From contig OW818679.1 of NCBI GenBank assembly GCA_942493145.1, positions 2,480,001 to 2,544,000 on the forward strand: a stretch of DNA of 64,000 nucleotides, given 5' to 3'. Position 1 is the stretch's first letter, and every line of letters begins with the position of its first letter. The stretch is from ENR-C20 sp942493145. GTDB taxonomy: Bacteria > Bacillota > Clostridia > Acetivibrionales > DTU013. The notes beneath the pieces were generated by a model. That model made no database searches and was not told the DNA's origin. It worked only from the letters and a program-made list of their open reading frames with translations. Positions 25,815 to 35,091 of the stretch are shown in pieces. The position numbers and the translations under genes are program-made.

Positions 25815-28800
25815 TTACAATTGTCCGGCTGCTTTTTTTGACTCATCGTGATCTTCGGAACCATGGACACCTGCTTTTCCTGAATGGCTGTCTCCTGTTC
25901 CCTGGTTCATCTTATCCAGGTTTTTAAAGGCCGTTGACAGCATAAGCTTAATCCTGTTCAGCTGGTTTACTTCACTTGCTCCCGGGTCATAATCCACAGG
26001 TACGATATTTGACGTCGGGTACCTCCTCTTAAGCTCCTTGATCATTCCTTTACCGGTTATATGATTGGGCAGACATGCAAAAGGCTGCATGCACACAATA
26101 TTGGCCGCTCCGCCATGTATCAGCTCGATCATTTCGGCTGTAAGGAACCATCCCTCACCTGTCTGGTTGCCCAGTGAAAGTATCTTCGCCGCTTCATCGG
26201 CAAGCCAGTATATGCTCGGCGGGGCTTCAAACCTCCGGCTCTTTTTGAGGGCCTTCTTCATCGTTGACCTGTATAACTCCATCCCTGCAATTGCAAGATC
26301 ATTAATCAGCTTCTTTTTCAATGTACCGTCAAGATACCTTTTTTTGAAGGTGGCACCGTATGCGCAATAGAACAGGAAGCCCATGAGGTCGGGCATGACC
26401 GCTTCAGCGCCCTCTCGCTCCACAACATCCACTATGCTGTTGTTTGCGGTAGGGTGGAACTTTACCAGTATCTCTCCTACAAGACCTACCTTGGGCTTCT
26501 TCACATCCATAATCTCCAGCTTGTCAAAATCACTGACGATTTCTTTTATATTCCGTCTGTAGTCCTTGTGTTTCCCTGTCCTTACTGATGCCTTGCATTT
26601 TTCCACCCAGCCCTCATAAAGCATATTGGCCGAGCCTTTTATGCGTTCATACGGGCGTACTCTGTACAGAACACGCATCAGCAGGTCGCCGTAAACAATG
26701 GCCATCATGGCTTTGTTTATGAGCCCGGGGGATATCTTGAAGCCCGGGTTCTTCTCAAGACCGACAGCATTGAGTGATATTACCGGGATATGGTCCATCC
26801 CTGAATCCTTAAGTGCTTTCCTGATGAAGCCTATATAGTTGGTCGCCCTGCACCCGCCGCCTGTCTGCGATATGATGACTGATGTGTTCTGCAGGTCGTA
26901 TTTGCCTGATTTCAAAGCTTCCACCAGCTGTCCTGTCACAAGGATGGAAGGGCAGCAGGCGTCATTGTTTACATGCTTCAAGCCCTCGTTCACAGCTCCC
27001 ATATCAACCGATGGCAATATTTCCAGATTATAGCCTGCAGCGGCGAATGCATCCTCCAGGAACTGGAAATGTATTGGTGACATCTGTGGAGACAGGATTG
27101 TGTGCCTGGCCTTCATTTCTTCGGTGAACAATGTCTTCTTGAAAGAGTAAGGCTTATCTATCAGCTTGAACCCAACCTTGCGCCTCTCATCCATAGCGGC
27201 CTTAAGCGACCTGATCCTTATCCTTGCAGCGCCAAGATTGTTTATTTCATCTATTTTTAACAGCGTAAAAATCTTTCCGTGGTTGTGCAGTATCTCCTGC
27301 ACCTGGTCGGTGGTGACGGCATCCAGTCCGCAGCCGAAGGAGTTGAGCTGCACCAGTTCAAGGTTTTCCCTTGTTCCGACCAGCGTGGCCGCTGAATAAA
27401 GCCTGGAATGGTACATCCACTGATCCACTATACGGAGGGGCCTGCCCGCCTTTTTGATATGTGAAACGGAATCTTCCGTGAACACAGCCATTCCATAGCC
27501 TGTAATTATATTCGGTATGCCGTGGTTGATTTCCGGATCTATATGGTAAGGCCTGCCTGCAAGGACGATTCCGGGTTTTCCCGTTTCATCCAGATGGCGC
27601 AGCACTTCATCTCCCTTATCCCTGACAGCCTGTTTGAATTTTTCTTCCTCATTCCAGGCCTTTTCTACTGCAGCAGCGATTTCAGCCTTTCCTATGGCAA
27701 AGCCTGCAGCCTTTAATTCTTCACGAAGTCGTATTATCAGTCTCTTTTTGTTGTTATAAGGCAAGAACGGGTTCATAAACTTGATTTCCCTGTCCTTCAA
27801 CTGGTCGACATTGTGCCTGATGACCTCAGAGTATGAAGTGACAACCGGGCAGTTGTAGTTGTTGTCCGCGTTTGGATCCTCATTCTTTTCATATGGGATG
27901 CAAGGGTAGAATATTGTATTCACCCCTCTGTCCAGCAAGCTCATGATATGTCCATGGACCAGCTTGGCCGGATAACATACCGATTCGGAAGGCATTGTCT
28001 CCATGCCCAACTCATATATCTTCCTTGATGAACGGGGTGAAAGCTCCACCCTGAATTTCAGCGCAGTAAAGAAGGTATGCCAGAACGGGTAGTTCTCATA
28101 AAAGTTGAGCACTCTCGGAATACCTATGGACCCCCTTGCAGCATCCTTTTTCTCAAGAGGCTTGTAGCTGAAAAGCAGCTTGTATTTGAAATCGAAAAGA
28201 TTGGGCACACTGCTGTCCTTCTCATCTGCACCCGAGCCTCTTTCGCACCTGTTACCAGAAATGAACCTGTCACTGTTTGGAAAAATGTTGATGGTAAGCA
28301 GACAATTGTTGCTGCACTTCCCGCATCTCTCCAATTGGGTATCAGATTTAAAGCCTTCAAGGCTTTCAGCCGGCAGCAGAGTACTGCCAATGCCCTCTAC
28401 GTACCTCTCAGCCGCTATAAGCGAAGCGCCATAAGCCCCCATGATACCAGCTATGTCTGGCCGCACAGTCTCCCTTTCCGATATCAGCTCGAAGCTCCTT
28501 AATACTGCGTCGTTGTAGAAGGTGCCGCCCTGGACGATTATCTTGCTGCCCAGTTCCTTGGGGTCCCTTATCTTTATAACCTTAAAAAGTGCATTTTTAA
28601 TGACTGAATAGGACAAGCCCGCAGAAATGTCCCCAACTGTGGCGCCTTCCTTTTGTGCCTGCTTGACCCTGGAATTCATGAAAACAGTGCACCTGGAACC
28701 AAGATCGACAGGCTTTTCAGCCATCAGCGCCTCTTTTGCAAAATCCTCGACACCCATGTTAAGTGATTGCGCGAAGGTTTCTATGAAGGATCCGCAGCCC

Positions 28801-30140
28801 GAAGAACAAGCCTCATTCAGCATGATGCTGTCTATGACGCCGTTTTTGACCTGCATGCACTTCATGTCCTGACCACCGATGTCCAATATGAATTCAACAC
28901 CCGGGAGGAATTTCCCGGCCGCCTTGTAATGTGCAATTGTTTCTATCTCTCCAGAATCCACCTGAAGAGCGCTCTTTATAAGTCCTTCTCCATATCCGGT
29001 AACAGTTGAACCCGCAATAAAAGTGCCTTCCGGCATGTGTGAGTATAGCTTCTTCAGCTCTTTCACCACTGAGTTCAATGGGCTTCCGCCATTGCTCCCA
29101 TAATATGAATACAGAAGGCTTCCCTCGCTGTCTGTCAGCGCCAGCTTTGTAGTCGTAGAACCAGCGTCGATACCCAGAAAGCAATTACCCCTGTGCTCTT
29201 CAAGCTTGCTTCTTTTAACGGAGCTTGCTCCATGACGCGCCTTGAAGGCCTCCAACTCCGATTGGTCTGCAAAAAGCGGCCTTAGCCTTTCAACCTCGTG
29301 GACTGCAACCTCGTTCAATACGGGCAGCTTATCTTTTAAGGCTTTAAAGGATATTGGCTGCTGGTTCACCGACGTAACCGCTGCACCGATTGCCACAAAA
29401 AGCTGGGAATCGTCGGGAAATATAACCTGGTGCGGTTTAAGGGCCAGAGTCTCTATGAAACGCTGTCTGAGCTCTGAAAGAAAAAACAGGGGGCCACCGA
29501 GAAAAGCTATATTGCCCCTGATTGGCTTGCCGCATGCAAGTCCGCTTATAGTCTGATTGACCACCGACTGGAAAACGGACGCGGCAATATCCTCCCTTGC
29601 AGCGCCCTCATTCAGCAATGGCTGGATGTCTGTCTTTGCAAAAACTCCGCAGCGAGCGGCTATTGAATATATGACCTTGTGATTTTTTGCGAGTTCATTG
29701 AGCCCAGTCGCATCGGTATGCATAAGCGAGGCCATCTGGTCTATGAAAGCGCCGGTTCCGCCTGCGCAGGTTCCATTCATCCTCTGCTCTGCGCCACCAT
29801 CAAAATATGTGATCTTGGCGTCTTCCCCTCCAAGCTCGATTGCTACATCCGTATCGGGAATCAACACTTCCACAGCTCCCGTGGAGGCTACGACCTCCTG
29901 TACGAATGGTAAGCCAAGCCACTTGGATACGGAAATACCGCCGGATCCTGTAACCATTATTGATGCTTCTTCATCCAGGAACTCATCACAGAGGTTCCCG
30001 ACCAGTTCGAAAATGGTTTTCCTTATATCTGAAAAATGCCTTTGATATTTGCTGCTGATGATGTTTCTTTTATTGTCAAGCACCACCAGCTTGACTGTAG
30101 TTGAACCTACATCCAACCCCAGATGCAGTAATTTTTTCAT
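25815..30140 (-). CDS. Large acyl-CoA dehydratase activase (BadF/HgdC type fused to HgdB-like region)
   Basis: A 1441-residue protein of the COG1924/COG3580/COG3581 group. Two ASKHA ATPase domains lie at about 1-290 (LGLDVGSTTVKLVV) and 320-590 (LGIDAGSTTTKLALTD). Cysteines in NEACSSGCGSF and SRCTVFMNS fit the 4Fe-4S cluster site of HgdC. The rest resembles DUF2229 and the 2-hydroxyacyl-CoA dehydratase subunit fold (CCPSILVTGQLVEALKSG, TGGGCRATNYIGF). Such activases use ATP to inject one electron into a partner. The fused architecture is widespread in Clostridia, but its substrate is unknown. No separate dehydratase lies nearby. It is cytosolic. Confidence 0.9.
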   Translation of the reverse strand: MKKLLHLGLDVGSTTVKLVVLDNKRNIISSKYQRHFSDIRKTIFELVGNLCDEFLDEEASIMVTGSGGISVSKWLGLPFVQEVVASTGAVEVLIPDTDVAIELGGEDAKITYFDGGAEQRMNGTCAGGTGAFIDQMASLMHTDATGLNELAKNHKVIYSIAARCGVFAKTDIQPLLNEGAAREDIAASVFQSVVNQTISGLACGKPIRGNIAFLGGPLFFLSELRQRFIETLALKPHQVIFPDDSQLFVAIGAAVTSVNQQPISFKALKDKLPVLNEVAVHEVERLRPLFADQSELEAFKARHGASSVKRSKLEEHRGNCFLGIDAGSTTTKLALTDSEGSLLYSYYGSNGGSPLNSVVKELKKLYSHMPEGTFIAGSTVTGYGEGLIKSALQVDSGEIETIAHYKAAGKFLPGVEFILDIGGQDMKCMQVKNGVIDSIMLNEACSSGCGSFIETFAQSLNMGVEDFAKEALMAEKPVDLGSRCTVFMNSRVKQAQKEGATVGDISAGLSYSVIKNALFKVIKIRDPKELGSKIIVQGGTFYNDAVLRSFELISERETVRPDIAGIMGAYGASLIAAERYVEGIGSTLLPAESLEGFKSDTQLERCGKCSNNCLLTINIFPNSDRFISGNRCERGSGADEKDSSVPNLFDFKYKLLFSYKPLEKKDAARGSIGIPRVLNFYENYPFWHTFFTALKFRVELSPRSSRKIYELGMETMPSESVCYPAKLVHGHIMSLLDRGVNTIFYPCIPYEKNEDPNADNNYNCPVVTSYSEVIRHNVDQLKDREIKFMNPFLPYNNKKRLIIRLREELKAAGFAIGKAEIAAAVEKAWNEEEKFKQAVRDKGDEVLRHLDETGKPGIVLAGRPYHIDPEINHGIPNIITGYGMAVFTEDSVSHIKKAGRPLRIVDQWMYHSRLYSAATLVGTRENLELVQLNSFGCGLDAVTTDQVQEILHNHGKIFTLLKIDEINNLGAARIRIRSLKAAMDERRKVGFKLIDKPYSFKKTLFTEEMKARHTILSPQMSPIHFQFLEDAFAAAGYNLEILPSVDMGAVNEGLKHVNNDACCPSILVTGQLVEALKSGKYDLQNTSVIISQTGGGCRATNYIGFIRKALKDSGMDHIPVISLNAVGLEKNPGFKISPGLINKAMMAIVYGDLLMRVLYRVRPYERIKGSANMLYEGWVEKCKASVRTGKHKDYRRNIKEIVSDFDKLEIMDVKKPKVGLVGEILVKFHPTANNSIVDVVEREGAEAVMPDLMGFLFYCAYGATFKKRYLDGTLKKKLINDLAIAGMELYRSTMKKALKKSRRFEAPPSIYWLADEAAKILSLGNQTGEGWFLTAEMIELIHGGAANIVCMQPFACLPNHITGKGMIKELKRRYPTSNIVPVDYDPGASEVNQLNRIKLMLSTAFKNLDKMNQGTGDSHSGKAGVHGSEDHDESKKAAGQL

Positions 30141-30205
30141 CCCTATATTGACCTCGCCCCAATAATATTTCTATCGAAAATTATCTTTAATAAACATAAA
30201 ATTAT

Positions 30206-30739
30206 CTAAAACGTACCGAATTTGTTAAAGGGATAGAACCGCAATATAGCCTTACCACTCACAGCACTTATAGGTATTGGCCCCAGCATCCTGCTGTCCT
30301 TGCTGTGCTGGCGGTTGTCTCCCAGTGCGTATATGGTCCCTTCAGGCACAACAAGACTGCTGTATTCAGCCATTGAGCCGGGCAACGTTGTAACGCCCTC
30401 CCCCAGGTAACTGTCGTCGGCAGCTTCATCGTTGACATATATCTTTCCATCCTTTATTTCAACTTTATCGCCTTCGAGGGCTATCAGCCTTTTTATAAGC
30501 TGGCGGTTATCCTCTTCAAGCTTGAATACTATGACATCGCCACGTTTGAGCCATCCGAACCTGTGGCTTACCTTCTCAACAATAAGGTTGTCTCCTTCAA
30601 CAAGATTCGGCTGCATTGATATATCGTGGACTATAGTCCTCTGTCCTATGAAGGTAACAATCAGGACGCCCAGAATAATGGCTATACCGATATGGAGAAT
30701 CCAATCAACGGCTTCTCTCGCCGCACTTACTTTTGTCGT
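30206..30739 (-). CDS. lepB: Signal peptidase I, apparent ACG start
   Basis: Membrane-bound protease that removes signal peptides. Taken from an ACG at 30739 the protein has 177 residues: one N-terminal membrane anchor (about 14-31), the catalytic Ser41 (DISMQPNL), the catalytic Lys83 (LIKRLIALEGD) and box E (ALGDNRQHSKDSR). No ATG, GTG or TTG exists in frame between the upstream stop at 30752 and an internal ATG at 30616, which is the Met after the catalytic Ser and would remove the anchor and the Ser. AAGGAGG lies exactly 7 nt before the ACG. A sequencing error or a true non-standard start are both possible. Confidence 0.85.
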   Translation of the reverse strand, partial: TTKVSAAREAVDWILHIGIAIILGVLIVTFIGQRTIVHDISMQPNLVEGDNLIVEKVSHRFGWLKRGDVIVFKLEEDNRQLIKRLIALEGDKVEIKDGKIYVNDEAADDSYLGEGVTTLPGSMAEYSSLVVPEGTIYALGDNRQHSKDSRMLGPIPISAVSGKAILRFYPFNKFGTF

Positions 30740-30776
30740 AACAACCCCTCCTTAAAACAACCTGACTAAGTATATC

Positions 30777-30873
30777 ACAAAACGGCACAAAACAGCATTT
30801 AAAATTTTCCCAGCTTCAGCATTTCAATGCCAAATCCTATCAAACTTATTTACTGTAAACTGTGCCGTTTTGT
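30777..30873. repeat. 97-bp element with 13-bp perfect inverted ends
   Basis: ACAAAACGGCACA (30777-30789) and TGTGCCGTTTTGT (30861-30873) are exact inverted repeats around 71 bp of AT-rich sequence without a gene. It could be a MITE remnant or a long hairpin in the lepB upstream region. Confidence 0.55.
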
Positions 30874-30888
30874 CTGATTTATAGATAT

Positions 30889-30942
30889 GGGGAAGGTTCT
30901 GGTTCTGGCATTTTTGACTTTGGCAGAATCAGATCCGTCCCC
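30889..30942. repeat. REP-like palindrome after aspS
   Basis: Arms 30889-30909 (starting GGGGAAGGTTCTGG) and 30922-30942 (ending CCGTCCCC) pair at 17 of 21 positions. The arm sequence is related to the palindrome at 24057/25760. It lies 12 nt after the aspS stop and lacks a U run. Confidence 0.7.
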
Positions 30943-30954
30943 ATTCATCATTTA

Positions 30955-32736
30955 CTATTCAACCGTTCTTACGTGCAGTTCCTTCAGCTGTTTGGGTTCA
31001 ACCACATCGGGTGCGTTGGACATCGGGTCGGATGCGTTCTGCACCTTCGGGAATGCTATGACATCCCTGATGCTGTTTCGTCCGGCCATGAGCATGATAA
31101 GCCTGTCAAGACCGTATGCCAGTCCACCGTGCGGAGGTACGCCATACCTGAATGCTTCAAGCAGGAAGCCGAACCTGTCCCATGCCTGTTCCTCGGTGAA
31201 GCCGAGGAGCTTGAACATCTTCTGCTGTAAATCCTGCATATGGATCCTGATGCTGCCGCCGCCTACCTCGGTACCGTTCAGTACGATGTCGTAAGCCTTT
31301 GCACGGACCTTACCCGGATCGCTATCAATAAATTCCATATCCTCATCCATTGGAGATGTGAAGGGATGGTGTTTTGCCACCCATCTTTTCTCTTCGTCGT
31401 CATATTCAAGCAGCGGGAATTCCGTCACCCACAGGAACTTGAACACGTTTTTATCCAGGAGCTCCAGCCTTCTTGCAAGCTCAAGCCTGAGGGCTCCCAA
31501 CGAATCGTAAACCACCTGGTCCTTGTCTGCAATGAAGCAGATCAGATCCCCAGTCTCAGCACTGGTCCGCTCAAGGATGGCCTTGATCTCACCCTCGGTC
31601 AGGAACTTGGTTATGGCTGATTTGAGCTCGTTCTCCTCAACCGCTATCCATGCCATACCTTTTGCTTTATATGTCTTGACAAACTCCCCGAGGCTGTCTA
31701 TTTCCCTTCTGCTGAACTTCGCTCCGCAGCCTTTGGCATTGACAGCTCTGACGCTGCCGCCATTCTTAACGGCATCGGCAAATACTTTGAAGCCGCTGTC
31801 CGCCACGAGGTCTGAAATGTTTACCAACTCCAGCCCGAACCTTATATCAGGCTTATCAGAACCATACCGGTCCATTGCTTCCTGATAGGAAAGCCTTAGG
31901 AACGGAGTCTCAAGATCAAGTCCGAGGGTTTCCTTGAAGGTTTTCTTAATAAAGCCTTCATTGATTGTAATAACATCATCTACGTCGACAAATGACATTT
32001 CAAGGTCGATCTGTGTGAATTCCGGCTGCCTGTCAGCCCTGAGGTCCTCGTCCCTGAAGCATTTGGTTATCTGCATGTACCTGTCGTATCCCGAAACCAT
32101 CAACAGCTGCTTGAAGAGCTGCGGCGACTGGGGCAGTGCATAGAACTTGCCCGGATGCACCCTGCTCGGCACGAGGTAATCCCTGGCTCCTTCAGGTGTG
32201 CTCTTTGTGAGCATGGGAGTCTCTATCTCTAAAAATCCGTTTGCATCGTAGTAATCCCTGGCGATTTTAGCAACCCTGTGCCTCAGCATCAGGTTTTTCT
32301 GCATGTCTGGTCTTCTCAGGTCAATATACCTGTATTTCAGCCTGACCATCTCATTGACGTCTGAATCCTCTTCAATCTGCAGCGGCGGTGTTTCTGAGCT
32401 GCTCAATATCCTGAGCTCGTCGACCATTAACTCAATAGTGCCAGTTGCCAGGTTCGGGTTCACTGTCTCCTGAGCCCTTTTTACCACCTGCCCCTTTACT
32501 GCAAGGACATATTCACTTCTTATGCCCTCTGCCTTGTTGAACATCTCCATACCGTGACTGCTGTTGAAAACTACCTGCAGCAAGCCGCTCCTGTCACGAA
32601 GGTCAACAAATATGACTCCTCCCAGGTCTCTCCTTCTGTGCGCCCATCCCATTACGACAACTGATTCTCCAACATTGTCCAGACCCAACTCTGTACATCT
32701 GTGGGTTCTTTTCATACCATAAATCGTTTCTCCCAT
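30955..32736 (-). CDS. aspS: Aspartyl-tRNA synthetase
   Basis: Charges tRNA-Asp (possibly also tRNA-Asn). The 593 residues give the N-terminal OB anticodon domain (VVVMGWAHRRRDLGGVIFVD), class II motif 2 (ITKCFRDEDLRADRQPEFTQ), the bacterial GAD insertion, and motif 3 (GLAYGLDRLIML). GGAGAG lies 9 nt before the ATG. It starts 5 nt after the hisS stop, so both are read from the T-box-controlled transcript. The order hisS-aspS is common in Firmicutes. Confidence 0.98.
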   Translation of the reverse strand: MGETIYGMKRTHRCTELGLDNVGESVVVMGWAHRRRDLGGVIFVDLRDRSGLLQVVFNSSHGMEMFNKAEGIRSEYVLAVKGQVVKRAQETVNPNLATGTIELMVDELRILSSSETPPLQIEEDSDVNEMVRLKYRYIDLRRPDMQKNLMLRHRVAKIARDYYDANGFLEIETPMLTKSTPEGARDYLVPSRVHPGKFYALPQSPQLFKQLLMVSGYDRYMQITKCFRDEDLRADRQPEFTQIDLEMSFVDVDDVITINEGFIKKTFKETLGLDLETPFLRLSYQEAMDRYGSDKPDIRFGLELVNISDLVADSGFKVFADAVKNGGSVRAVNAKGCGAKFSRREIDSLGEFVKTYKAKGMAWIAVEENELKSAITKFLTEGEIKAILERTSAETGDLICFIADKDQVVYDSLGALRLELARRLELLDKNVFKFLWVTEFPLLEYDDEEKRWVAKHHPFTSPMDEDMEFIDSDPGKVRAKAYDIVLNGTEVGGGSIRIHMQDLQQKMFKLLGFTEEQAWDRFGFLLEAFRYGVPPHGGLAYGLDRLIMLMAGRNSIRDVIAFPKVQNASDPMSNAPDVVEPKQLKELHVRTVE

Positions 32737-32741
32737 ATCTG

Positions 32742-34001
32742 TTAGCTCTCCTTCTTCATTCTGTCTATAATGGAATCAAGGCTTATATCCTTAGTTTCCC
32801 CATTTATCATGTTCTTGAGCACTGCCTTGTTGCTTTCTATCTCCTGGTCACCAATAACTACGATATATTTGAAGCCCATCTTGTCGGCGTACTTCATCTG
32901 TGCCTTCAGACTCCTGCCCATATGGTCGAAATCGACCGTAACGCAGTTCTTTCTAAGTGAATAGGTGAGCTGTTGTGCAAATTTCAAAGCCTGTTCTCCC
33001 ATGACCGCAATATACAGATCCATCGCGGACGGTTCAGGTATTACAATACCCTGGCTGTCCATCTCCAGCAGCAATCTTTCAATCCCGAGTGCAAATCCAA
33101 TACCTGGAACAGAAGGTCCGCCACAGGTCTCCATTAGTCCGTCATAACGGCCTCCGCCGCAGATGGTCCCCTGGGTACCAACATTTTCGGTTACGAATTC
33201 GAAAACCGACTTTGTATAATAGTCCAGCCCTCTGACTATTCCCTTGTCTATCTTGTAGCTGATACCTATGTTGTCCAGCCCGGCCTTCAGCCCTTCAAAG
33301 TGGTCGACGCATTCACCACAAAGATTGTCCAGCAGCGCAGGTGCATTCTGTGTATGCTTTTTACAGCGTTCCTCCTTACAGTCTATTATCCTGAGAGGAT
33401 TCCTTTCGAACCTGTTCCTGCAGTTTTCACAAAGCTCGCCCAATACCGGCCTGAAGTAATCCTTCAGCTTTTCATTGTATTCACTCCTGCATTTTGGGCA
33501 TCCGATGCTGTTTATTTTCAGTCCGATCTTGCTGATTCCGAGCCTTTCGAAAAACATATCGAGGATGCTTATAACTTCGACATCTATAGACGGCCCCCTG
33601 GATCCGAAGGCTTCGACCCCCAGTTGGTGGAACTCCCTGTAACGTCCTTTCTGCATCTTCTCATATCTGTATGCGGATATGTCGTAATAGAGCTTCACAG
33701 GCTGCGGTGTGGATGACATACCGTTTTCGATATAGCTCCTGACCACCCCGGCGGTTCCTTCAGGTCTGAGTGTGATGCTCCTTCCTCCCTTGTCATCGAA
33801 GGTATACATCTCCTTCTGGACAATATCGGTGGTATCACCTACTCCCCGCTGGAAAAGCTCGGTATGTTCAAATACCGGTATCCTTATTTCACTATATCCA
33901 AACCATTTGCATATGCCGTCGAATATCTTTTCGACGTGCTGCCATTTGTAGACTTCCGAAGGGAGTATGTCCCTGGTGCCTTTTGGTGCTTGTATCAGCA
34001 T
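32742..34001 (-). CDS. hisS: Histidyl-tRNA synthetase
   Basis: Charges tRNA-His. The 419 residues show class II motif 1/2 strings (APKGTRDILPSE, SITLRPEGTAGVVRSYIE, YRYEKMQKGRYREFHQ) and the HisA motif IVRGLDYYTKSVFEF, then an anticodon-binding domain. The ATG at 34001 is chosen because AGGAGG lies 6 nt upstream; a frame reading back to 34085 would run through a repeat hairpin and the T-box terminator region. It is the first gene of the hisS-aspS unit. Confidence 0.98.
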   Translation of the reverse strand: MLIQAPKGTRDILPSEVYKWQHVEKIFDGICKWFGYSEIRIPVFEHTELFQRGVGDTTDIVQKEMYTFDDKGGRSITLRPEGTAGVVRSYIENGMSSTPQPVKLYYDISAYRYEKMQKGRYREFHQLGVEAFGSRGPSIDVEVISILDMFFERLGISKIGLKINSIGCPKCRSEYNEKLKDYFRPVLGELCENCRNRFERNPLRIIDCKEERCKKHTQNAPALLDNLCGECVDHFEGLKAGLDNIGISYKIDKGIVRGLDYYTKSVFEFVTENVGTQGTICGGGRYDGLMETCGGPSVPGIGFALGIERLLLEMDSQGIVIPEPSAMDLYIAVMGEQALKFAQQLTYSLRKNCVTVDFDHMGRSLKAQMKYADKMGFKYIVVIGDQEIESNKAVLKNMINGETKDISLDSIIDRMKKES

Positions 34002-34023
34002 TTCATTCCTCCTAACCGGGTTA

Positions 34024-34051
34024 GGGGACACATCTCTTTGAGTTATGTCCC
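34024..34051 (-). repeat. REP-like hairpin in the hisS leader
   Basis: GGGGACA...TGTCCC hairpin, near-identical to 10837-10864, here between the T-box terminator and the hisS ribosome site. A further REP-like half-arm (GGGAACCGTCCCC) lies near 34063-34075. Confidence 0.7.
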
Positions 34052-34088
34052 AATGGAAGCACGGGAACCGTCCCCACTCTTCCAATAC

Positions 34089-34408
34089 AAAAAACTCCCG
34101 CCCGACATCAAATACACTGTCAGGGACGAGAGTACGTTTACTTCCCGCGGTACCACCCTAGTAGGCTCAATGAGCCCTCTCTTGTCTTTAACGCAGACAT
34201 ACGGATCAACCTACCTGCAGTTTACAATTTAACTTGCTCCTGCGCTCAGCCAACCGGCTCCGGGGTGTTCCATCTCCGCTCTTTCACCAAGGACGCTTTC
34301 AGTCTTCGACGTCCTCTCCCTAAGGTAAGTATCGGATATCTTTCCCTTTCACAGCCGATAATCATGCCGGCAAGATTAGAATAAATGATTATTATTCCAT
34401 CTTGCGTT
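34089..34408 (-). promoter_or_regulatory. T-box leader of hisS-aspS
   Basis: The T-box sequence AGGGTGGTACCGCGGG is at 34144-34159 on the minus strand, preceded by stem I-like and stem III-like structure. A strong terminator follows: stem 34095-34108 with 34118-34132, then six U (34089-34094). Uncharged tRNA would favour the antiterminator. A His codon (CAC at 34265-34267, in GGAACACCCC) is a candidate specifier, which fits hisS as first gene; I could not fold stem I to prove it. Confidence 0.92.
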
Positions 34409-34414
34409 ATATAT

Positions 34415-34443
34415 ATTGTAATTATACACCCTTCAATTGTCAA
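34415..34443 (-). promoter_or_regulatory. Sigma-A promoter of the hisS T-box transcript
   Basis: TTGACA (34438-34443), a 17-nt spacer and TACAAT (34415-34420) on the minus strand, just upstream of the T-box. Confidence 0.75.
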
Positions 34444-34525
34444 TAATATTGTTTCGGCATATAATCCTTATTTTCTTTGTTCTTTCCCAACCGTTTCAAG
34501 CGTGTATCCGGCAGCCTGGTATAAA

Positions 34526-34876
34526 TTACTTTGGCTTTCCAGGTTTACGTTCTGTTGCTTTCTTGGTAGTTTTCCTTTTTAAAGCCGCCAATTCTAATTT
34601 TTCCACTTTTTTGCTTTCAATTTCTTCTTCGTATTCCTGCTTTTTTTTAGCTTTCACAGCTTCAATCCGTTCCTTCCTCAGGCGCATTTCTAACTGTACT
34701 TCTTCCTCCAATCGTTTGTTAATTAGTTTCAGGTATCCTTCAAATGCATCGGGATAGACAAACCGCTTTGTCCCAAATTGTTCAGAAAATTGAATTACAA
34801 CATAACCAGACTCCTGCTCAATAATGTTTCCTACTCCGAACACGGCGTGTTCTGTCTGTTCATTAACCAGGTTCAT
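34526..34876 (-). CDS. Unknown small coiled-coil protein
   Basis: A 116-residue protein: the first 55 residues (HAVFGVGNIIEQESGYVVIQF, then GTKRFVYPDAFEGYL) look like a small beta-barrel domain, and the rest is a highly charged Lys/Glu-rich coiled coil ending in KKATERKPGKPK. GGGAGG lies 8 nt before the ATG at 34876. Similar 'YPDAFE' domains occur as unannotated parts in other Firmicutes, but I do not know a function. It is monocistronic. Confidence 0.7.
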   Translation of the reverse strand: MNLVNEQTEHAVFGVGNIIEQESGYVVIQFSEQFGTKRFVYPDAFEGYLKLINKRLEEEVQLEMRLRKERIEAVKAKKKQEYEEEIESKKVEKLELAALKRKTTKKATERKPGKPK

Positions 34877-35007
34877 TTGTGTATCCTCCCTCATAATTTT
34901 TATTTGTAAATATAACTAAGGATCGAATTCTTCCATCATCCAGCCTTATTGTATTTTATCAAATAGGAAGTTGTTGATGTAAGTAAAATTTTTTGTACGT
35001 GTTATTA

Positions 35008-35039
35008 ATGCAAAGAGGCAGCCAATAGTGTCGGCCACC
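35008..35039 (-). terminator. Candidate terminator at the end of the glycoside operon
   Basis: Minus-strand stem GGTGGCC/GGCTGCC with two G-U pairs, followed by UCUUU, about 55 nt past the last gene of the 35-46 kb operon. Weak. Confidence 0.4.
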
Positions 35040-35091
35040 CCCTTATAATTATGAAATCCATCTTTCATTAAATCTTTCCCAGTTTGGCTGA

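Noticed and set aside
30206..30616. Short signal peptidase starting at the internal ATG
   Set aside because: Would lose the membrane anchor and the catalytic Ser, and has no ribosome site; the ACG start has an ideal one.
30889..30942. Palindrome after aspS as an intrinsic terminator
   Set aside because: No U run on either side and the arms match a dispersed repeat family.
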